DNA of 8,833 nucleotides from Zoogloea sp041911615 (GCF_041911615.1 NZ_JAYROR010000083.1:1-8833), one strand, 5' to 3'; positions 1-6,870 are shown, counted from the first letter of the stretch. Notes: generated by a model from the sequence alone, not told the origin. A program made the numbers and translations.

Positions 1-553
1 CCTTGCCGCGGCGGCGCTTGCGCTTGCGGCGCGGGCCGGCGGGCGCCTCGGCGTCGCCGTCGGATTCGCCATCCGATGCGGCGTCCGCGATGCCTTCCTC
101 GGTGCCTTCCGGCGCGGCTTCGGGCGGGGGGGTGGCCGGCACGAGGTCGGCCACCGCTTCGGCCACGGCCTCGACCGGCATCGGCGTGGGCTCGGCAACC
201 ACGGGGACTGGCGAAATCGCGCTGTCCGCTTGCCCGGCCTGGGCGGGCGCCACCTCGGCGGTCGGGGTTTCCACGGGCGCAACGGCCTCCGCCGGCTTGG
301 CCTTGGGCTTGCGCGGCGCGCGCTTGGGTTTGGCGGGCTTGACGGCGTCCGCCGACACGGCCTCGGGCGCGAGCTCGGACGGCGCGCCGGCGGGCTCGAC
401 GGACGTGTCTGCGGCGGGCGTTTCGCTGGGGCTTGCGACGGCTTCGCTCGGGGCGGCAGCCTTCTTGCGGGAACGGGCCGGCGTCTTGCGCCGGGTGGCC
501 GGTTTGGCGGTCTCGGCGGGGGGCACCGGGGCAGTTTGCTGTTCTTCGCTCAT
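1..553 (-). CDS. N-terminal, low-complexity part of an unidentified protein (runs off left edge)
   Basis: An open frame of 184 codons starts at an ATG (MSEEQQTAPVPP...) and stays open to the window edge, so only the N-terminus is visible. The whole visible part is low complexity and probably disordered. It has Ala/Pro/Glu-rich stretches with basic clusters (near residues 21-34 and 72-88), then an acidic Gly/Glu/Asp stretch (about 148-168), and ends in a very basic run (RRKRKRRRGK) at the edge. No folded domain is seen. In betaproteobacteria, tails of this kind precede the folded domain of RNA-binding proteins such as the 23S rRNA pseudouridine synthase RluB or ProQ/FinO-type chaperones. That assignment is inference and the identity cannot be settled here. 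There is no convincing Shine-Dalgarno ahead of the ATG. The frame is free of stops over 550 bases, and the Lys-rich composition fits a real gene better than the opposite-strand frames do. Confidence 0.6.
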   Translation of the reverse strand, partial: MSEEQQTAPVPPAETAKPATRRKTPARSRKKAAAPSEAVASPSETPAADTSVEPAGAPSELAPEAVSADAVKPAKPKRAPRKPKAKPAEAVAPVETPTAEVAPAQAGQADSAISPVPVVAEPTPMPVEAVAEAVADLVPATPPPEAAPEGTEEGIADAASDGESDGDAEAPAGPRRKRKRRRGK

Positions 554-600
554 GTCGGTCGGCCGTGCCCACGCACAACCGGAAAAACGGGGGTCGCAGG

Positions 601-631
601 ATAGCACGAAGCGTTTTGGGGTCGCGGGCAA
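601..631 (-). promoter_or_regulatory. weak candidate promoter for the leftmost gene
   Basis: Read on the minus strand, TTGCCC (631-626) is followed after 19 bp by TGCTAT (606-601), about 50 bp ahead of the ATG at 553. The spacer is longer than optimal and both boxes are imperfect, so this is only a candidate. The rest of the 554-763 gap holds nothing I recognise apart from a 7-bp inverted repeat (CGCGGGC at 623-629, GCCCGCG at 652-658). Confidence 0.2.
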
Positions 632-778
632 GGCGTGCGCGCCGTTTCGCGGCCCGCGCCTTGATCTCGCACAGCGTCATGTCAATGGAATCCAGGCAGA
701 CTTGCGCCGTGCGCCGGTCACACCGCGCCCCTAACGCTGGGGGCGACGTCGACCCGCGCGGTCCAGGCCGGCAACACG

Positions 779-1141
779 GTGAACCCGGACATCCTCGGCA
801 GCCTGGAATACGCCGCCAAGGTGGCGGGTTTGCGGCTCGTCGTGGTGCTGGGCCACACCGGTTGCGGGGCGATCAAGGGCGCCTGCGACGACGTGAAGCT
901 GGGCAACCTCAGCGGGCTGCTCGATCGGCTCAAGCCGGCGGTCGCCGCGGCGTCGACGTCCGGCGAGCGCAATGCCCACAACCACGCCTTCGTGGCGGAA
1001 GTCACCGAACTCAACGTGCAGCAGGTGGTAGCGCGCATCCGCGCCGAGAGCCCGGTGCTCAAGGCGCTGGAGGACGAAGGCCGCATCCGCATCGTCGGTG
1101 CGCTGTACGACACCGGCAGGGGCAAGGTGACGTGGTACTGA
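779..1141 (+). pseudogene. beta-class carbonic anhydrase, N-terminally truncated remnant
   Basis: From a GTG at 779 the frame encodes 120 residues that are plainly the central and C-terminal part of a beta-carbonic anhydrase (CO2 + H2O to bicarbonate, zinc enzyme). It has the NPDILGSLEYA helix, the zinc-binding VVLGHTGCGAIKG segment (His26 and Cys29 from the GTG), the NAHNHAF region, and a family-typical ending in GKVTWY. Homology seems to begin slightly earlier, at AGN (770-775), inside the usual RVAGN element. Upstream in the same frame there is no carbonic anhydrase sequence, only a stop at 662-664 and unrelated codons. About the first 80-90 residues of a normal 200-220-residue enzyme are therefore missing, including the Cys-x-Asp-x-Arg motif with the first zinc Cys and the catalytic Asp/Arg pair. 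There is no Shine-Dalgarno before the GTG. I infer a decayed gene; a deletion or assembly join near 760 would look the same. Confidence 0.75.
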
Positions 1142-1162
1142 GCATCACCTGAAGCCTGAAAC

Positions 1163-1190
1163 GCCGAGGCCCGCAAACGCGGGCCCCGGC
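1163..1190. terminator. GC hairpin between convergent genes, likely bidirectional terminator
   Basis: GCCG-A-GGCCCGC (1163-1174), loop AAAC, GCGGGCC-C-CGGC (1179-1190) form an 11-bp stem with a single A/C mismatch. It lies 21 bp after the carbonic anhydrase stop and 24 bp beyond the stop of the opposing oxidoreductase gene. There is no T-tract on either side, so it is not a textbook intrinsic terminator. Its position and strength fit a shared 3' end or RNA-stabilising structure. Confidence 0.55.
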
Positions 1191-1214
1191 ACGGTGCGAC
1201 AGCGGAAGAGCGCC

Positions 1215-4200
1215 TTACAGCAGCACGCGCTCGATGCCGCCGCTGTTGGCCTTGGCCACGTAGTCGGCCATCCAGTTGTCGCCGAGCAGGTGCTTGGCCA
1301 TCTCGACCACGATGTAGTCCGCATCCACGCCGCCGGCGTCGCTGCTGTAGCGGGACAAACCCTGCAGGCAGCTCGGGCAGGAGGTGAGGATCTTCACCTG
1401 GGCGGTGGCGTCGGCGCCGCGCAGCTTCTCGGCCCCCTTCTCGATCTCTTCCTGCTTGCGGAAACGCACCTGGGTGGACACATCGGGCCGCGCCACGGCC
1501 AGGGTGCCGGATTCGCCGCAGCAGCGGTCGGACAGGTCGACCCGCGTCCCCATCAACTCGTTGGCCACCTTGATGCCGGAGTGCACCTTCATCGGGGTGT
1601 GGCAGGGCTCGTGGTACATGTAGCGGGCGCCGGTGACGCCGTCGAGCTTGAGGCCCTTCTCGAGCAGGTACTCGTGGATGTCGAGCAGGCGGCAGCCGGG
1701 GAAGATCTTCTCGAACTGGTACTTCATCAGCTGGTCCATGCAGGTGCCGCAGGACACGATGACCGTCTTGATGTCGAGGTAGTTGAGCGTGTTGGCGACC
1801 CGGTGGAACAGCACCCGGTTGTCGGTGGTGATCTTCTGGCCGGCGTCCTCCTCGCCCGCGGCGGTCTGCGGGTAGCCGCAGCACAGGTAGCCCGGCGGCA
1901 GCACGGTGGTGGCGCCCACCTGGTACAGCATCGCCTGGGTGGCGAGGCCGACCTGGCTGAACAGGCGCTCCGAGCCGCAGCCCGGGAAGTAGAACACCGC
2001 TTCCGATTCGTCGCGCTTGACCTGCGGGTTGCGGATCACCGGGACGATGGTGTCGTCCTCGATGTCGAGCAGCGCCCGGGACGTGCGCTTGGGCAGCCCG
2101 CCCGGCATCGGCTTGTTGATGAAGTGGATCACCTGGGCCTTGACCGGCGGCTTGCCGAGCGTCGCGGGCGGGTGCTGGACCTGATCCTGGATCAGCCCGA
2201 GGCTCTTGCCGATGCGGTGGCCGAGGCGCTGCGCCTTGTAGCCCCAGCCGATCATGCCGGCGCGGATCAGCTTGATGGTGGCTGGGTCCTTGGCGGTCAG
2301 GAAGGCCATCGCCGCGGCCTTGCCGGGGTTGAACGACTTCTTGCCCTGCTCGCGCAGCAGGTTGCGCATCTTGATCGACACGTCGCCAAAGTCGATGTCG
2401 ACGGGACACGGCTTCTCGCACTTGTGGCACACCGTGCAGTGGTCGGCCACGTCCTCGAACTCGGCCCAGTGGGCGAGCGAGACGCCACGGCGGGTCTGCT
2501 CCTCGTAGAGGAAGGCTTCGATCAGCAGCGAGGTGGACAAGATCTTGTTGCGCGGGCTGTAGAGCAGGTTGGCGCGGGGCACGTGGGTCGAGCACACCGG
2601 CTTGCACTTGCCGCAGCGCAGGCAGTTCTTGATGTCGTGGGAAATCTCGCCGATCGCCGTCTGCTCCATGATGAGCGACTCGTGGCCCATCAGGTTGAAG
2701 CTGGGGGTGTAGGCATTGTCGAGGTTGCCCTTGAGGGGGCCGCCGCGCATCAGCTTGCCGCGGTTGAAGCGGCCGTCCGGGTCGACCTTGGCCTTGTATT
2801 GCCAGAACCCCGACATTTCGGCGTCGGTGAGGTAGTCGATCTTGGTGATGCCGATGCCGTGCTCGCCCGAGATCACGCCGTCGAGCGAACGGGCCAGCTC
2901 CATGATGCGGTCCACGGCGCGGTTGGCCGTCTGCAGCATCTCGTAGTTGTCGGAGTTGACCGGGATGTTGGTGTGCACGTTGCCGTCGCCGGCGTGCATG
3001 TGCAAGGCCACGAAGACCCGGCCGCGCAGCACCTGCTTGTGCACCTTTTTGAGCGCCTCGCGGACCGGCCCGAACAGCACGCCGTCGAAGATCTTGTCGA
3101 GGCGGGCGCGCAGCTCGGTCTTCCAGGACGTGCGGACCGAGTAGTCCTGCAGGCGGTGGAACAGGCGCGGGTTGGCGGCGCGGTTGGACAGCTCGCCGGC
3201 CTGGATGCCGTAGTCGGCAAACTGCGGCTCGGCCTCGGCCAGCGGCAGGTCGAGGTTGTCGAGCAGCCACTGCCAGCGGCGGCGCACGCTGGCCACGTAT
3301 TCCAGCGCATCCTTGCGCTTCTCGCCGATCAGCTCGTCACGGGAGATGGTGGCGTCGCCGGTATCCAGCGGCAGCTCGCCCTGCAGGAACTCGGTCAGCG
3401 CGTCGCACAGGGCCAGCTTGTTCTGGGTGGACAGCTCGATGTTGATGCGCTCGATGCCGTCGCAGTAGTCGCCCATGCGCGGCAGCGGAATCACCACGTC
3501 CTCGTTCACCTTGAAGGCGTTGGTGTGGCGCGAGATGGCGGCGGTGCGCGAGCGGTCGAGCCAGAACTTCTTGCGCTGCTCGGGGCTGACGGCGATGAAG
3601 CCTTCGGCGCCGCGGGTGTTGGTCATGCGGATGACTTCGGACGCGGCGGTCATCACGGCGGTCTCGTCGTGGCCGACGATGTCGCCGATCAGCACCATCT
3701 TGGGCCGGCCATGGCGCTTGGCCTTGGTGGTGTAGCCGACGGCACGCACGTAGCGCTCGTCGAGGTGCTCGAGGCCGGCGAGCTGGACCTTGGCGGCCTC
3801 ACCGGCGCCGCCCGGCTTGAAGTAGTCGGTGATCTCGACGATGGCCGGCACCGCCTCGCGCACCTGACCGAAGAACTCCAGGCACACCGTGCGGGTGACC
3901 GGCGGCATCTTGTGCAGCACCCAGCGGGCGGCCACGATCAGGCCGTCGGTGCCTTCCTTCTGCACGCCCGGCACGCCGCCGAGGAACTTGTCGGTGACGT
4001 CCTTGCCGAGGCCTTCCTTGCGGCAGGCGGCGCCCGGCATGGCGAGGATCTCCTCGGAGAGCTGCTGGTAGGTCTTCGCGTCGAAGCGGCGCAGGCGGAA
4101 CTCGACGGTCTTCTGGTCGTGGATCTTGCCGAAGTTGTGGTTGAGGCGTTCGACTTCGAGCCAGTTGCCGTCCGGCGTGACCATCTTCCACCACGCCAGG

Positions 4201-5117
4201 TTGTCGAGGGCGGTGCCCCACAGCACGGCCTTCTTGCCGCCGGCGTTCATCGCGATGTTGCCGCCGACGCACGAGGCGCTGGCCGAGGTCGGGTCCACGG
4301 CAAACACGCGGCCGGCCGCCGACGCGGCTTCGGAGACGCGCTCGGTGACGACACCGGCGCCGGTGCGGATGGTGGCGTACGGGGCCAGCAGGCCGCCGTC
4401 GGAAGCGGGCAGGGCGATCTCCTCGACGGCGCCCATCGAGATCAGCTTCTCGGTGTTGATGACCACCGAGCGCGGATCGAGCGGCACGGCGCCGCCGGTG
4501 TAACCGGTGCCGCCCCCGCGCGGGATGATGGTGAGGCCGAGCTCGATGCAGCTCTTCACGAGCGGCGCCATCTCCTCCTCGGTGTCGGGGTAGAGCACCA
4601 CGAAGGGGTACTCGACGCGCCAGTCGGTGGCGTCGGTCACGTGGGAGACGCGGGCGTGGCCGTCGAAGCAGATGTTGTCCTTGCGGGTGTGGCGGGCCAG
4701 TTCGTGGCGCACGCGCTTGCGCAGGTCGTAGGTTTCCTCGAAGAAGGCCTTGAAGCGATCCACCGCGGCGTGGGCGGCGAGCACCAGGCTGGCCACCTTG
4801 GCGCTGCGCTCCGGGTCTTCGCCGCTGGCTTCCTCGCGACGCTTCTCGACTTCCTCGAGGCGGTGGCGGAGGGCCTCGATGAGGGCGCCACGGCGGTCGC
4901 GGTTGGCGAGCAGATCGTCCTGCAGGTAGGGATTGCGCTGCACGACCCAGACGTCGCCCAGCACCTCGTAGAGCATCCGCGCGGAGCGGCCGGTGACCCG
5001 CTCGGCGCGCAGCGCGTCGAGTGTCTGCCAGGCCTCGGCGCCGAGCAGGCGGATCACGATCTCGCGGTCCGAGAACGAGGTGTAGTTGTAGGGGATTTCG
5101 CGCAGGCGTTGGGTCAT
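1215..5117 (-). CDS. giant DUF3683/FAD-binding/4Fe-4S/CCG-domain oxidoreductase (D-2-hydroxyacid dehydrogenase type)
   Basis: This 1300-residue protein fuses what in glycolate oxidase are separate GlcD and GlcF subunits. Residues 1 to about 150 form an N-terminal region of the DUF3683 type (MTQRLREIPYNYTSFSDREI...), of unknown function. Next comes an FAD-binding domain (about 165-330) with the PRGGGTGYTGG pyrophosphate loop at 199-209. It is followed by an FAD-oxidase C-terminal domain with HMHAGDGNVH at 706-715 and a GEHGIG motif near 750. Two 4Fe-4S motifs (CxxCxxCxxxC) start at Cys832 and Cys894. Two cysteine-rich CCG domains have their CC pairs at 1079-1080 and 1199-1200, each followed by CxxC. 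The family oxidises D-2-hydroxyacids (lactate, glycolate, 2-hydroxyglutarate) and passes electrons through Fe-S clusters to the quinone pool. The actual substrate here is not known. There is no signal peptide, so it is probably cytoplasmic or peripheral to the membrane. I chose the start at 5117 because AGGT lies 7 bases upstream, a good promoter sits just ahead, and the conserved N-terminus begins there. The frame stays open for 153 codons further upstream, but that extension is across the promoter and the neighbouring gene. Confidence 0.93.
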   Translation of the reverse strand: MTQRLREIPYNYTSFSDREIVIRLLGAEAWQTLDALRAERVTGRSARMLYEVLGDVWVVQRNPYLQDDLLANRDRRGALIEALRHRLEEVEKRREEASGEDPERSAKVASLVLAAHAAVDRFKAFFEETYDLRKRVRHELARHTRKDNICFDGHARVSHVTDATDWRVEYPFVVLYPDTEEEMAPLVKSCIELGLTIIPRGGGTGYTGGAVPLDPRSVVINTEKLISMGAVEEIALPASDGGLLAPYATIRTGAGVVTERVSEAASAAGRVFAVDPTSASASCVGGNIAMNAGGKKAVLWGTALDNLAWWKMVTPDGNWLEVERLNHNFGKIHDQKTVEFRLRRFDAKTYQQLSEEILAMPGAACRKEGLGKDVTDKFLGGVPGVQKEGTDGLIVAARWVLHKMPPVTRTVCLEFFGQVREAVPAIVEITDYFKPGGAGEAAKVQLAGLEHLDERYVRAVGYTTKAKRHGRPKMVLIGDIVGHDETAVMTAASEVIRMTNTRGAEGFIAVSPEQRKKFWLDRSRTAAISRHTNAFKVNEDVVIPLPRMGDYCDGIERINIELSTQNKLALCDALTEFLQGELPLDTGDATISRDELIGEKRKDALEYVASVRRRWQWLLDNLDLPLAEAEPQFADYGIQAGELSNRAANPRLFHRLQDYSVRTSWKTELRARLDKIFDGVLFGPVREALKKVHKQVLRGRVFVALHMHAGDGNVHTNIPVNSDNYEMLQTANRAVDRIMELARSLDGVISGEHGIGITKIDYLTDAEMSGFWQYKAKVDPDGRFNRGKLMRGGPLKGNLDNAYTPSFNLMGHESLIMEQTAIGEISHDIKNCLRCGKCKPVCSTHVPRANLLYSPRNKILSTSLLIEAFLYEEQTRRGVSLAHWAEFEDVADHCTVCHKCEKPCPVDIDFGDVSIKMRNLLREQGKKSFNPGKAAAMAFLTAKDPATIKLIRAGMIGWGYKAQRLGHRIGKSLGLIQDQVQHPPATLGKPPVKAQVIHFINKPMPGGLPKRTSRALLDIEDDTIVPVIRNPQVKRDESEAVFYFPGCGSERLFSQVGLATQAMLYQVGATTVLPPGYLCCGYPQTAAGEEDAGQKITTDNRVLFHRVANTLNYLDIKTVIVSCGTCMDQLMKYQFEKIFPGCRLLDIHEYLLEKGLKLDGVTGARYMYHEPCHTPMKVHSGIKVANELMGTRVDLSDRCCGESGTLAVARPDVSTQVRFRKQEEIEKGAEKLRGADATAQVKILTSCPSCLQGLSRYSSDAGGVDADYIVVEMAKHLLGDNWMADYVAKANSGGIERVLL

Positions 5118-5152
5118 TGCGTTACCTGGGTTTTTACGGCGGGGAACGTGCC

Positions 5153-5182
5153 ATTTTAGCGGACCGCTCCGCCTTCTGTCGA
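5153..5182 (-). promoter_or_regulatory. sigma70-like promoter of the oxidoreductase gene
   Basis: On the minus strand TCGACA (5182-5177, 5 of 6 to consensus) is followed after 18 bp by TAAAAT (5158-5153, 5 of 6). This predicts transcription starting about 30 bases before the ATG at 5117, giving a short leader that contains the AGGT ribosome-binding site. It lies downstream of the terminator of the preceding gene on the same strand, so the oxidoreductase appears to be its own transcription unit. Confidence 0.6.
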
Positions 5183-5209
5183 AAAACAAAGCCTTACATC
5201 CAGCAGGGG

Positions 5210-5244
5210 AAACAAAAACGGCCCACCTTTGCAGGCAGGCCGTT
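5210..5244 (-). terminator. rho-independent terminator of the PEP-CTERM esterase gene
   Basis: On the minus strand AACGGCC (5244-5238) pairs with GGCCGTT (5223-5217). The stem extends inward by TGCC/GGTG pairs (two of them G-U) around a 6-base loop (TGCAAA), and TTTTTGTTT follows at 5218-5210. It begins 24 bases after the stop codon at 5269. An additional small hairpin (CCGGAC GCC GTCCGG, 5250-5264) sits between the stop and this stem. Confidence 0.8.
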
Positions 5245-5268
5245 GGACCGCCGGACGGCGTCCGGGGT

Positions 5269-6291
5269 TCAGTCGCGGCGCGCGCGCCGACGGGCGAAAG
5301 CCAACATGCCGAGTCCCGCGAAGAGCAGCGACAGCGCGGTCGGCTCCGGCACCTCGAGGGTCGCGAAGGCCAGCCGGGCCACCTCGGTGTGGAGCTGCGC
5401 GGTGGGGTGCTGGTAGTCGAAGTACATGTAGCCGGTCGGATCGGCGCAGAGCCCCGGCGTGCCCCAGCCGAGACGCGGGCTGCCGTCGGGTTCGCCGGTG
5501 TAGCAGGCGTCCGACACGTTCGTGAAACCGTACAGCGCGGGATTCTGGGTGATGAAGTTCTGGGCGCTGAAGACATCCACGAGGTCGATGTCGAGGGCCC
5601 CGAAGGCCGGGTCGTTCAGCACGCCGGCCAGCGCCGTGTTGAAACCGCTGCTGACGCCCCGGGCCAGACCCGACAGGGCCGCGCTGTGGGCAAAGCGGAT
5701 CGCCGGCGTGAGCGACAGGTCGGGCAGGTTGGGCACCAGGAAATGGCGCGCGCCGCTGGCCGCCAGCGAACCGATCGCGGCGCCGATGGCACCCAGCGTG
5801 GCGCTGGTCTGGGTGCCGATTGCGGCGGCGTCGCCGCCGAGGGTCGCCGCGATGGCATCGGACATGTTGTTGGCGCCGATCCACACCACGTAGAGGGCGT
5901 TCGGGTCGGCGCCGCCCGGGTGGCTGGCGAAATAGGCCTTGACCTGATTGTTGAAGCTCAGCCCGCCGGGCACGCCGATCGAGTCGATCCGCGCGCCCCC
6001 GTAAGCGTAGCCGGTGCCCCCGAGAAACGACGGGGCGACGCTGAGGCCGAGGTAGCCGGCCAGATCGTCGACGTAGTTGGCGCCGTTGGTGAAGCGGCCG
6101 CTGACCGAGCCATTGGTGAAGATCGTGTCGAGCGGCACGGCACCGCCGGTGATCGCGGCGTCGTTGCCCACGTCGGACAGGCTGTCGCCGAACACGTACA
6201 TCGAGGAATACGGACCGGCCTGGGCAAGATTGCCCGCCAGGGCCAGGACCAATCCGGTGGAACTGCACAGAACACGCTGACGCCAGGACAT
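5269..6291 (-). CDS. secreted SGNH/GDSL-type esterase with PEP-CTERM sorting signal
   Basis: This is a 340-residue protein. Residues 1-25 are a signal peptide (basic start MSWRQR, hydrophobic core, AQA cleavage site). The mature part opens with the GDSL block FGDSLSDVGN, with nucleophile Ser37, followed by a Gly block (GGTGYAYGG) and a WIGANN segment matching the Asn block. Near the end is DYQHPTAQLH, with the Asp292/His295 pair that completes the catalytic set. Family members are esterases or lipases acting on acyl esters; the substrate here is unknown. The C-terminus is a classic PEP-CTERM tripartite signal: VPEP at 314-317, a hydrophobic helix, and a basic RRRARRD tail. It predicts recognition and cleavage by an exosortase (EpsH/XrtA family) and export to the cell surface or exopolysaccharide matrix. 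No exosortase or polysaccharide genes lie in this window, which is normal for scattered PEP-CTERM proteins. The start at 6291 is set by GGGAGGGT 3-4 bases upstream and by the signal peptide; the frame is open further upstream but without sense. Confidence 0.92.
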   Translation of the reverse strand: MSWRQRVLCSSTGLVLALAGNLAQAGPYSSMYVFGDSLSDVGNDAAITGGAVPLDTIFTNGSVSGRFTNGANYVDDLAGYLGLSVAPSFLGGTGYAYGGARIDSIGVPGGLSFNNQVKAYFASHPGGADPNALYVVWIGANNMSDAIAATLGGDAAAIGTQTSATLGAIGAAIGSLAASGARHFLVPNLPDLSLTPAIRFAHSAALSGLARGVSSGFNTALAGVLNDPAFGALDIDLVDVFSAQNFITQNPALYGFTNVSDACYTGEPDGSPRLGWGTPGLCADPTGYMYFDYQHPTAQLHTEVARLAFATLEVPEPTALSLLFAGLGMLAFARRRARRD

Positions 6292-6324
6292 GACACCCTC
6301 CCCGAGAATGGATGATTGAACCCC

Positions 6325-6360
6325 GGAATGCGCCGCATACCCCACGACAGGGGGCATTCC
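6325..6360 (-). repeat. nested inverted repeat in the leader of the PEP-CTERM esterase gene
   Basis: GGAATGC (6325-6331) and GCATTCC (6354-6360) form 7-bp arms, with CCCC (6340-6343) and GGGG (6350-6353) pairing inside them. The element lies between the predicted transcription start (about 6376) and the Shine-Dalgarno, so it would fold in the 5' untranslated RNA. Alternatively it could be an operator just downstream of the promoter. No known riboswitch class is recognised. Confidence 0.45.
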
Positions 6361-6382
6361 CCTGCGGTGCGCTCGTCGCTTC

Positions 6383-6410
6383 ACTATAGGTGGGCAAGCG
6401 AGGATGTAAA
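6383..6410 (-). promoter_or_regulatory. sigma70-like promoter of the PEP-CTERM esterase gene
   Basis: On the minus strand TTTACA (6410-6405, 5 of 6 to consensus) is followed after 16 bp by TATAGT (6388-6383, 5 of 6). This gives a leader of about 85 bases before the ATG at 6291. I looked for a sigma54 -24/-12 element (TGGCAC-N5-TTGCA type), which controls some PEP-CTERM/exopolysaccharide genes, and saw none in 6292-6480. Confidence 0.6.
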
Positions 6411-6430
6411 GTCGGCGAAAACCCATCGTG

Positions 6431-6446
6431 GGCGGCCTTTTCCGCC
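6431..6446 (-). terminator. weak candidate terminator after ridA-family gene
   Basis: Downstream of the Rid gene stop (6486), GGCGG (6446-6442) and CCGCC (6435-6431) pair around a 6-base AAAAGG loop. A TTTT lies several bases further on (about 6422-6419). The stem is short and the T-tract is displaced, so this is tentative. Confidence 0.25.
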
Positions 6447-6485
6447 GATCTGCGCGGTCCGCAATGGCGTCGGGATGGTGCGCGC

Positions 6486-6842
6486 TCAGGCGCCGACCGC
6501 GGCCTGCACCGCCACCTCGACCCGCCAGCCCGGATCGGCCAGGCGGACGACCTGCACGCACGCCCGGCACGGCGCGGTGCCGGCGGGCACCCAGGCGTCC
6601 CACACCGCGTTGACGGCGTCGTAATCGCCCATGTCGGTAAGATACAGCGTGGCCATCAGCAGACGCCCCTTGCCGCTGCCCGCCTGGACCAGCAGCCGCT
6701 CGAGGCTCGCCAGCATGGCCCGGGTCTGGGTCGCCGCATCGCCGTGGGCGTCGGGCGGCACCTCGACGCAATGCACGACGCCGTTGTGGATGCAGAAATC
6801 GGAATAGCGCCGGGTGGTGCCGGCGCGCTGGATGTCGCTCAT
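6486..6842 (-). CDS. RidA/YjgF/YER057c/UK114-family imine deaminase
   Basis: This 118-residue protein matches the usual length of Rid proteins. Rid enzymes hydrolyse enamine/imine intermediates such as 2-aminoacrylate and 2-aminocrotonate, made by PLP-dependent dehydratases, to 2-ketoacids and ammonia. This prevents damage to PLP enzymes in the cytoplasm. The fold-typical segments are visible: an N-terminal beta-strand region (HNGVVHCVEVPPD), the ATQTRAMLASLERLLVQAG helix, TLYLTDMGDYDAVNAVW, and the C-terminal strand. The Arg equivalent to E. coli RidA Arg105 (Arg93, in CRACVQV) and the Glu equivalent to Glu120 (Glu109, in RVEVAV) are both kept, supporting deaminase activity. The N-terminus and the VPPD region depart from canonical RidA, so it may belong to another Rid subgroup. 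The start at 6842 has GGAG six bases upstream; an in-frame TTG at 6860 is a less likely start. It is transcribed divergently from ilvA, whose product generates the natural Rid substrates. Confidence 0.85.
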   Translation of the reverse strand: MSDIQRAGTTRRYSDFCIHNGVVHCVEVPPDAHGDAATQTRAMLASLERLLVQAGSGKGRLLMATLYLTDMGDYDAVNAVWDAWVPAGTAPCRACVQVVRLADPGWRVEVAVQAAVGA

Positions 6843-6870
6843 GCTTCGCTCCGCAGACAAAAGCCGTATG

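Noticed and set aside
3..734. A plus-strand open frame of 243 codons rich in Ala/Ser/Gly.
   Set aside because: It is antisense to the leftmost gene and its low complexity simply reflects the Ala/Pro-rich tail on the other strand. No ribosome-binding site or domain is seen.
433..1152. A plus-strand open frame that crosses into the carbonic anhydrase region and might supply the missing N-terminus.
   Set aside because: It is in a different frame from the carbonic anhydrase remnant and encodes Arg/Gly-rich nonsense with no CxDxR motif. A simple single frameshift therefore does not restore the enzyme.
718..3270. A minus-strand open frame of 850 codons overlapping the oxidoreductase in another frame.
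   Set aside because: It is an Arg/Pro/Ala/Gly-rich shifted reading of the same strand. It has no domain and is fully explained by GC bias. It also runs through the convergent hairpin and the carbonic anhydrase remnant.
1194..5159. A plus-strand open frame of 1321 codons running antisense to the whole oxidoreductase gene.
   Set aside because: It is His/Val/Ala/Gly/Leu/Asp-rich with no recognisable domain and mirrors the minus gene codon by codon. In very GC-rich DNA with G/C third positions, the antisense frame rarely meets a stop. The minus-strand protein has clear conserved motifs throughout.
6292..6480. A possible sigma54 (-24/-12) promoter for the PEP-CTERM gene, as in PrsR-controlled genes.
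   Set aside because: No TGGCAC-N5-TTGC-like element was found on the minus strand, whereas a good sigma70-type pair is present.
5156..6771. Longer upstream starts for the PEP-CTERM gene (open to 6771) and another overlapping minus frame (5156-6397).
   Set aside because: The signal peptide and Shine-Dalgarno fix the start at 6291. The upstream extension would read through the Rid gene in a shifted frame, and the other frame has Arg-rich composition without motifs.
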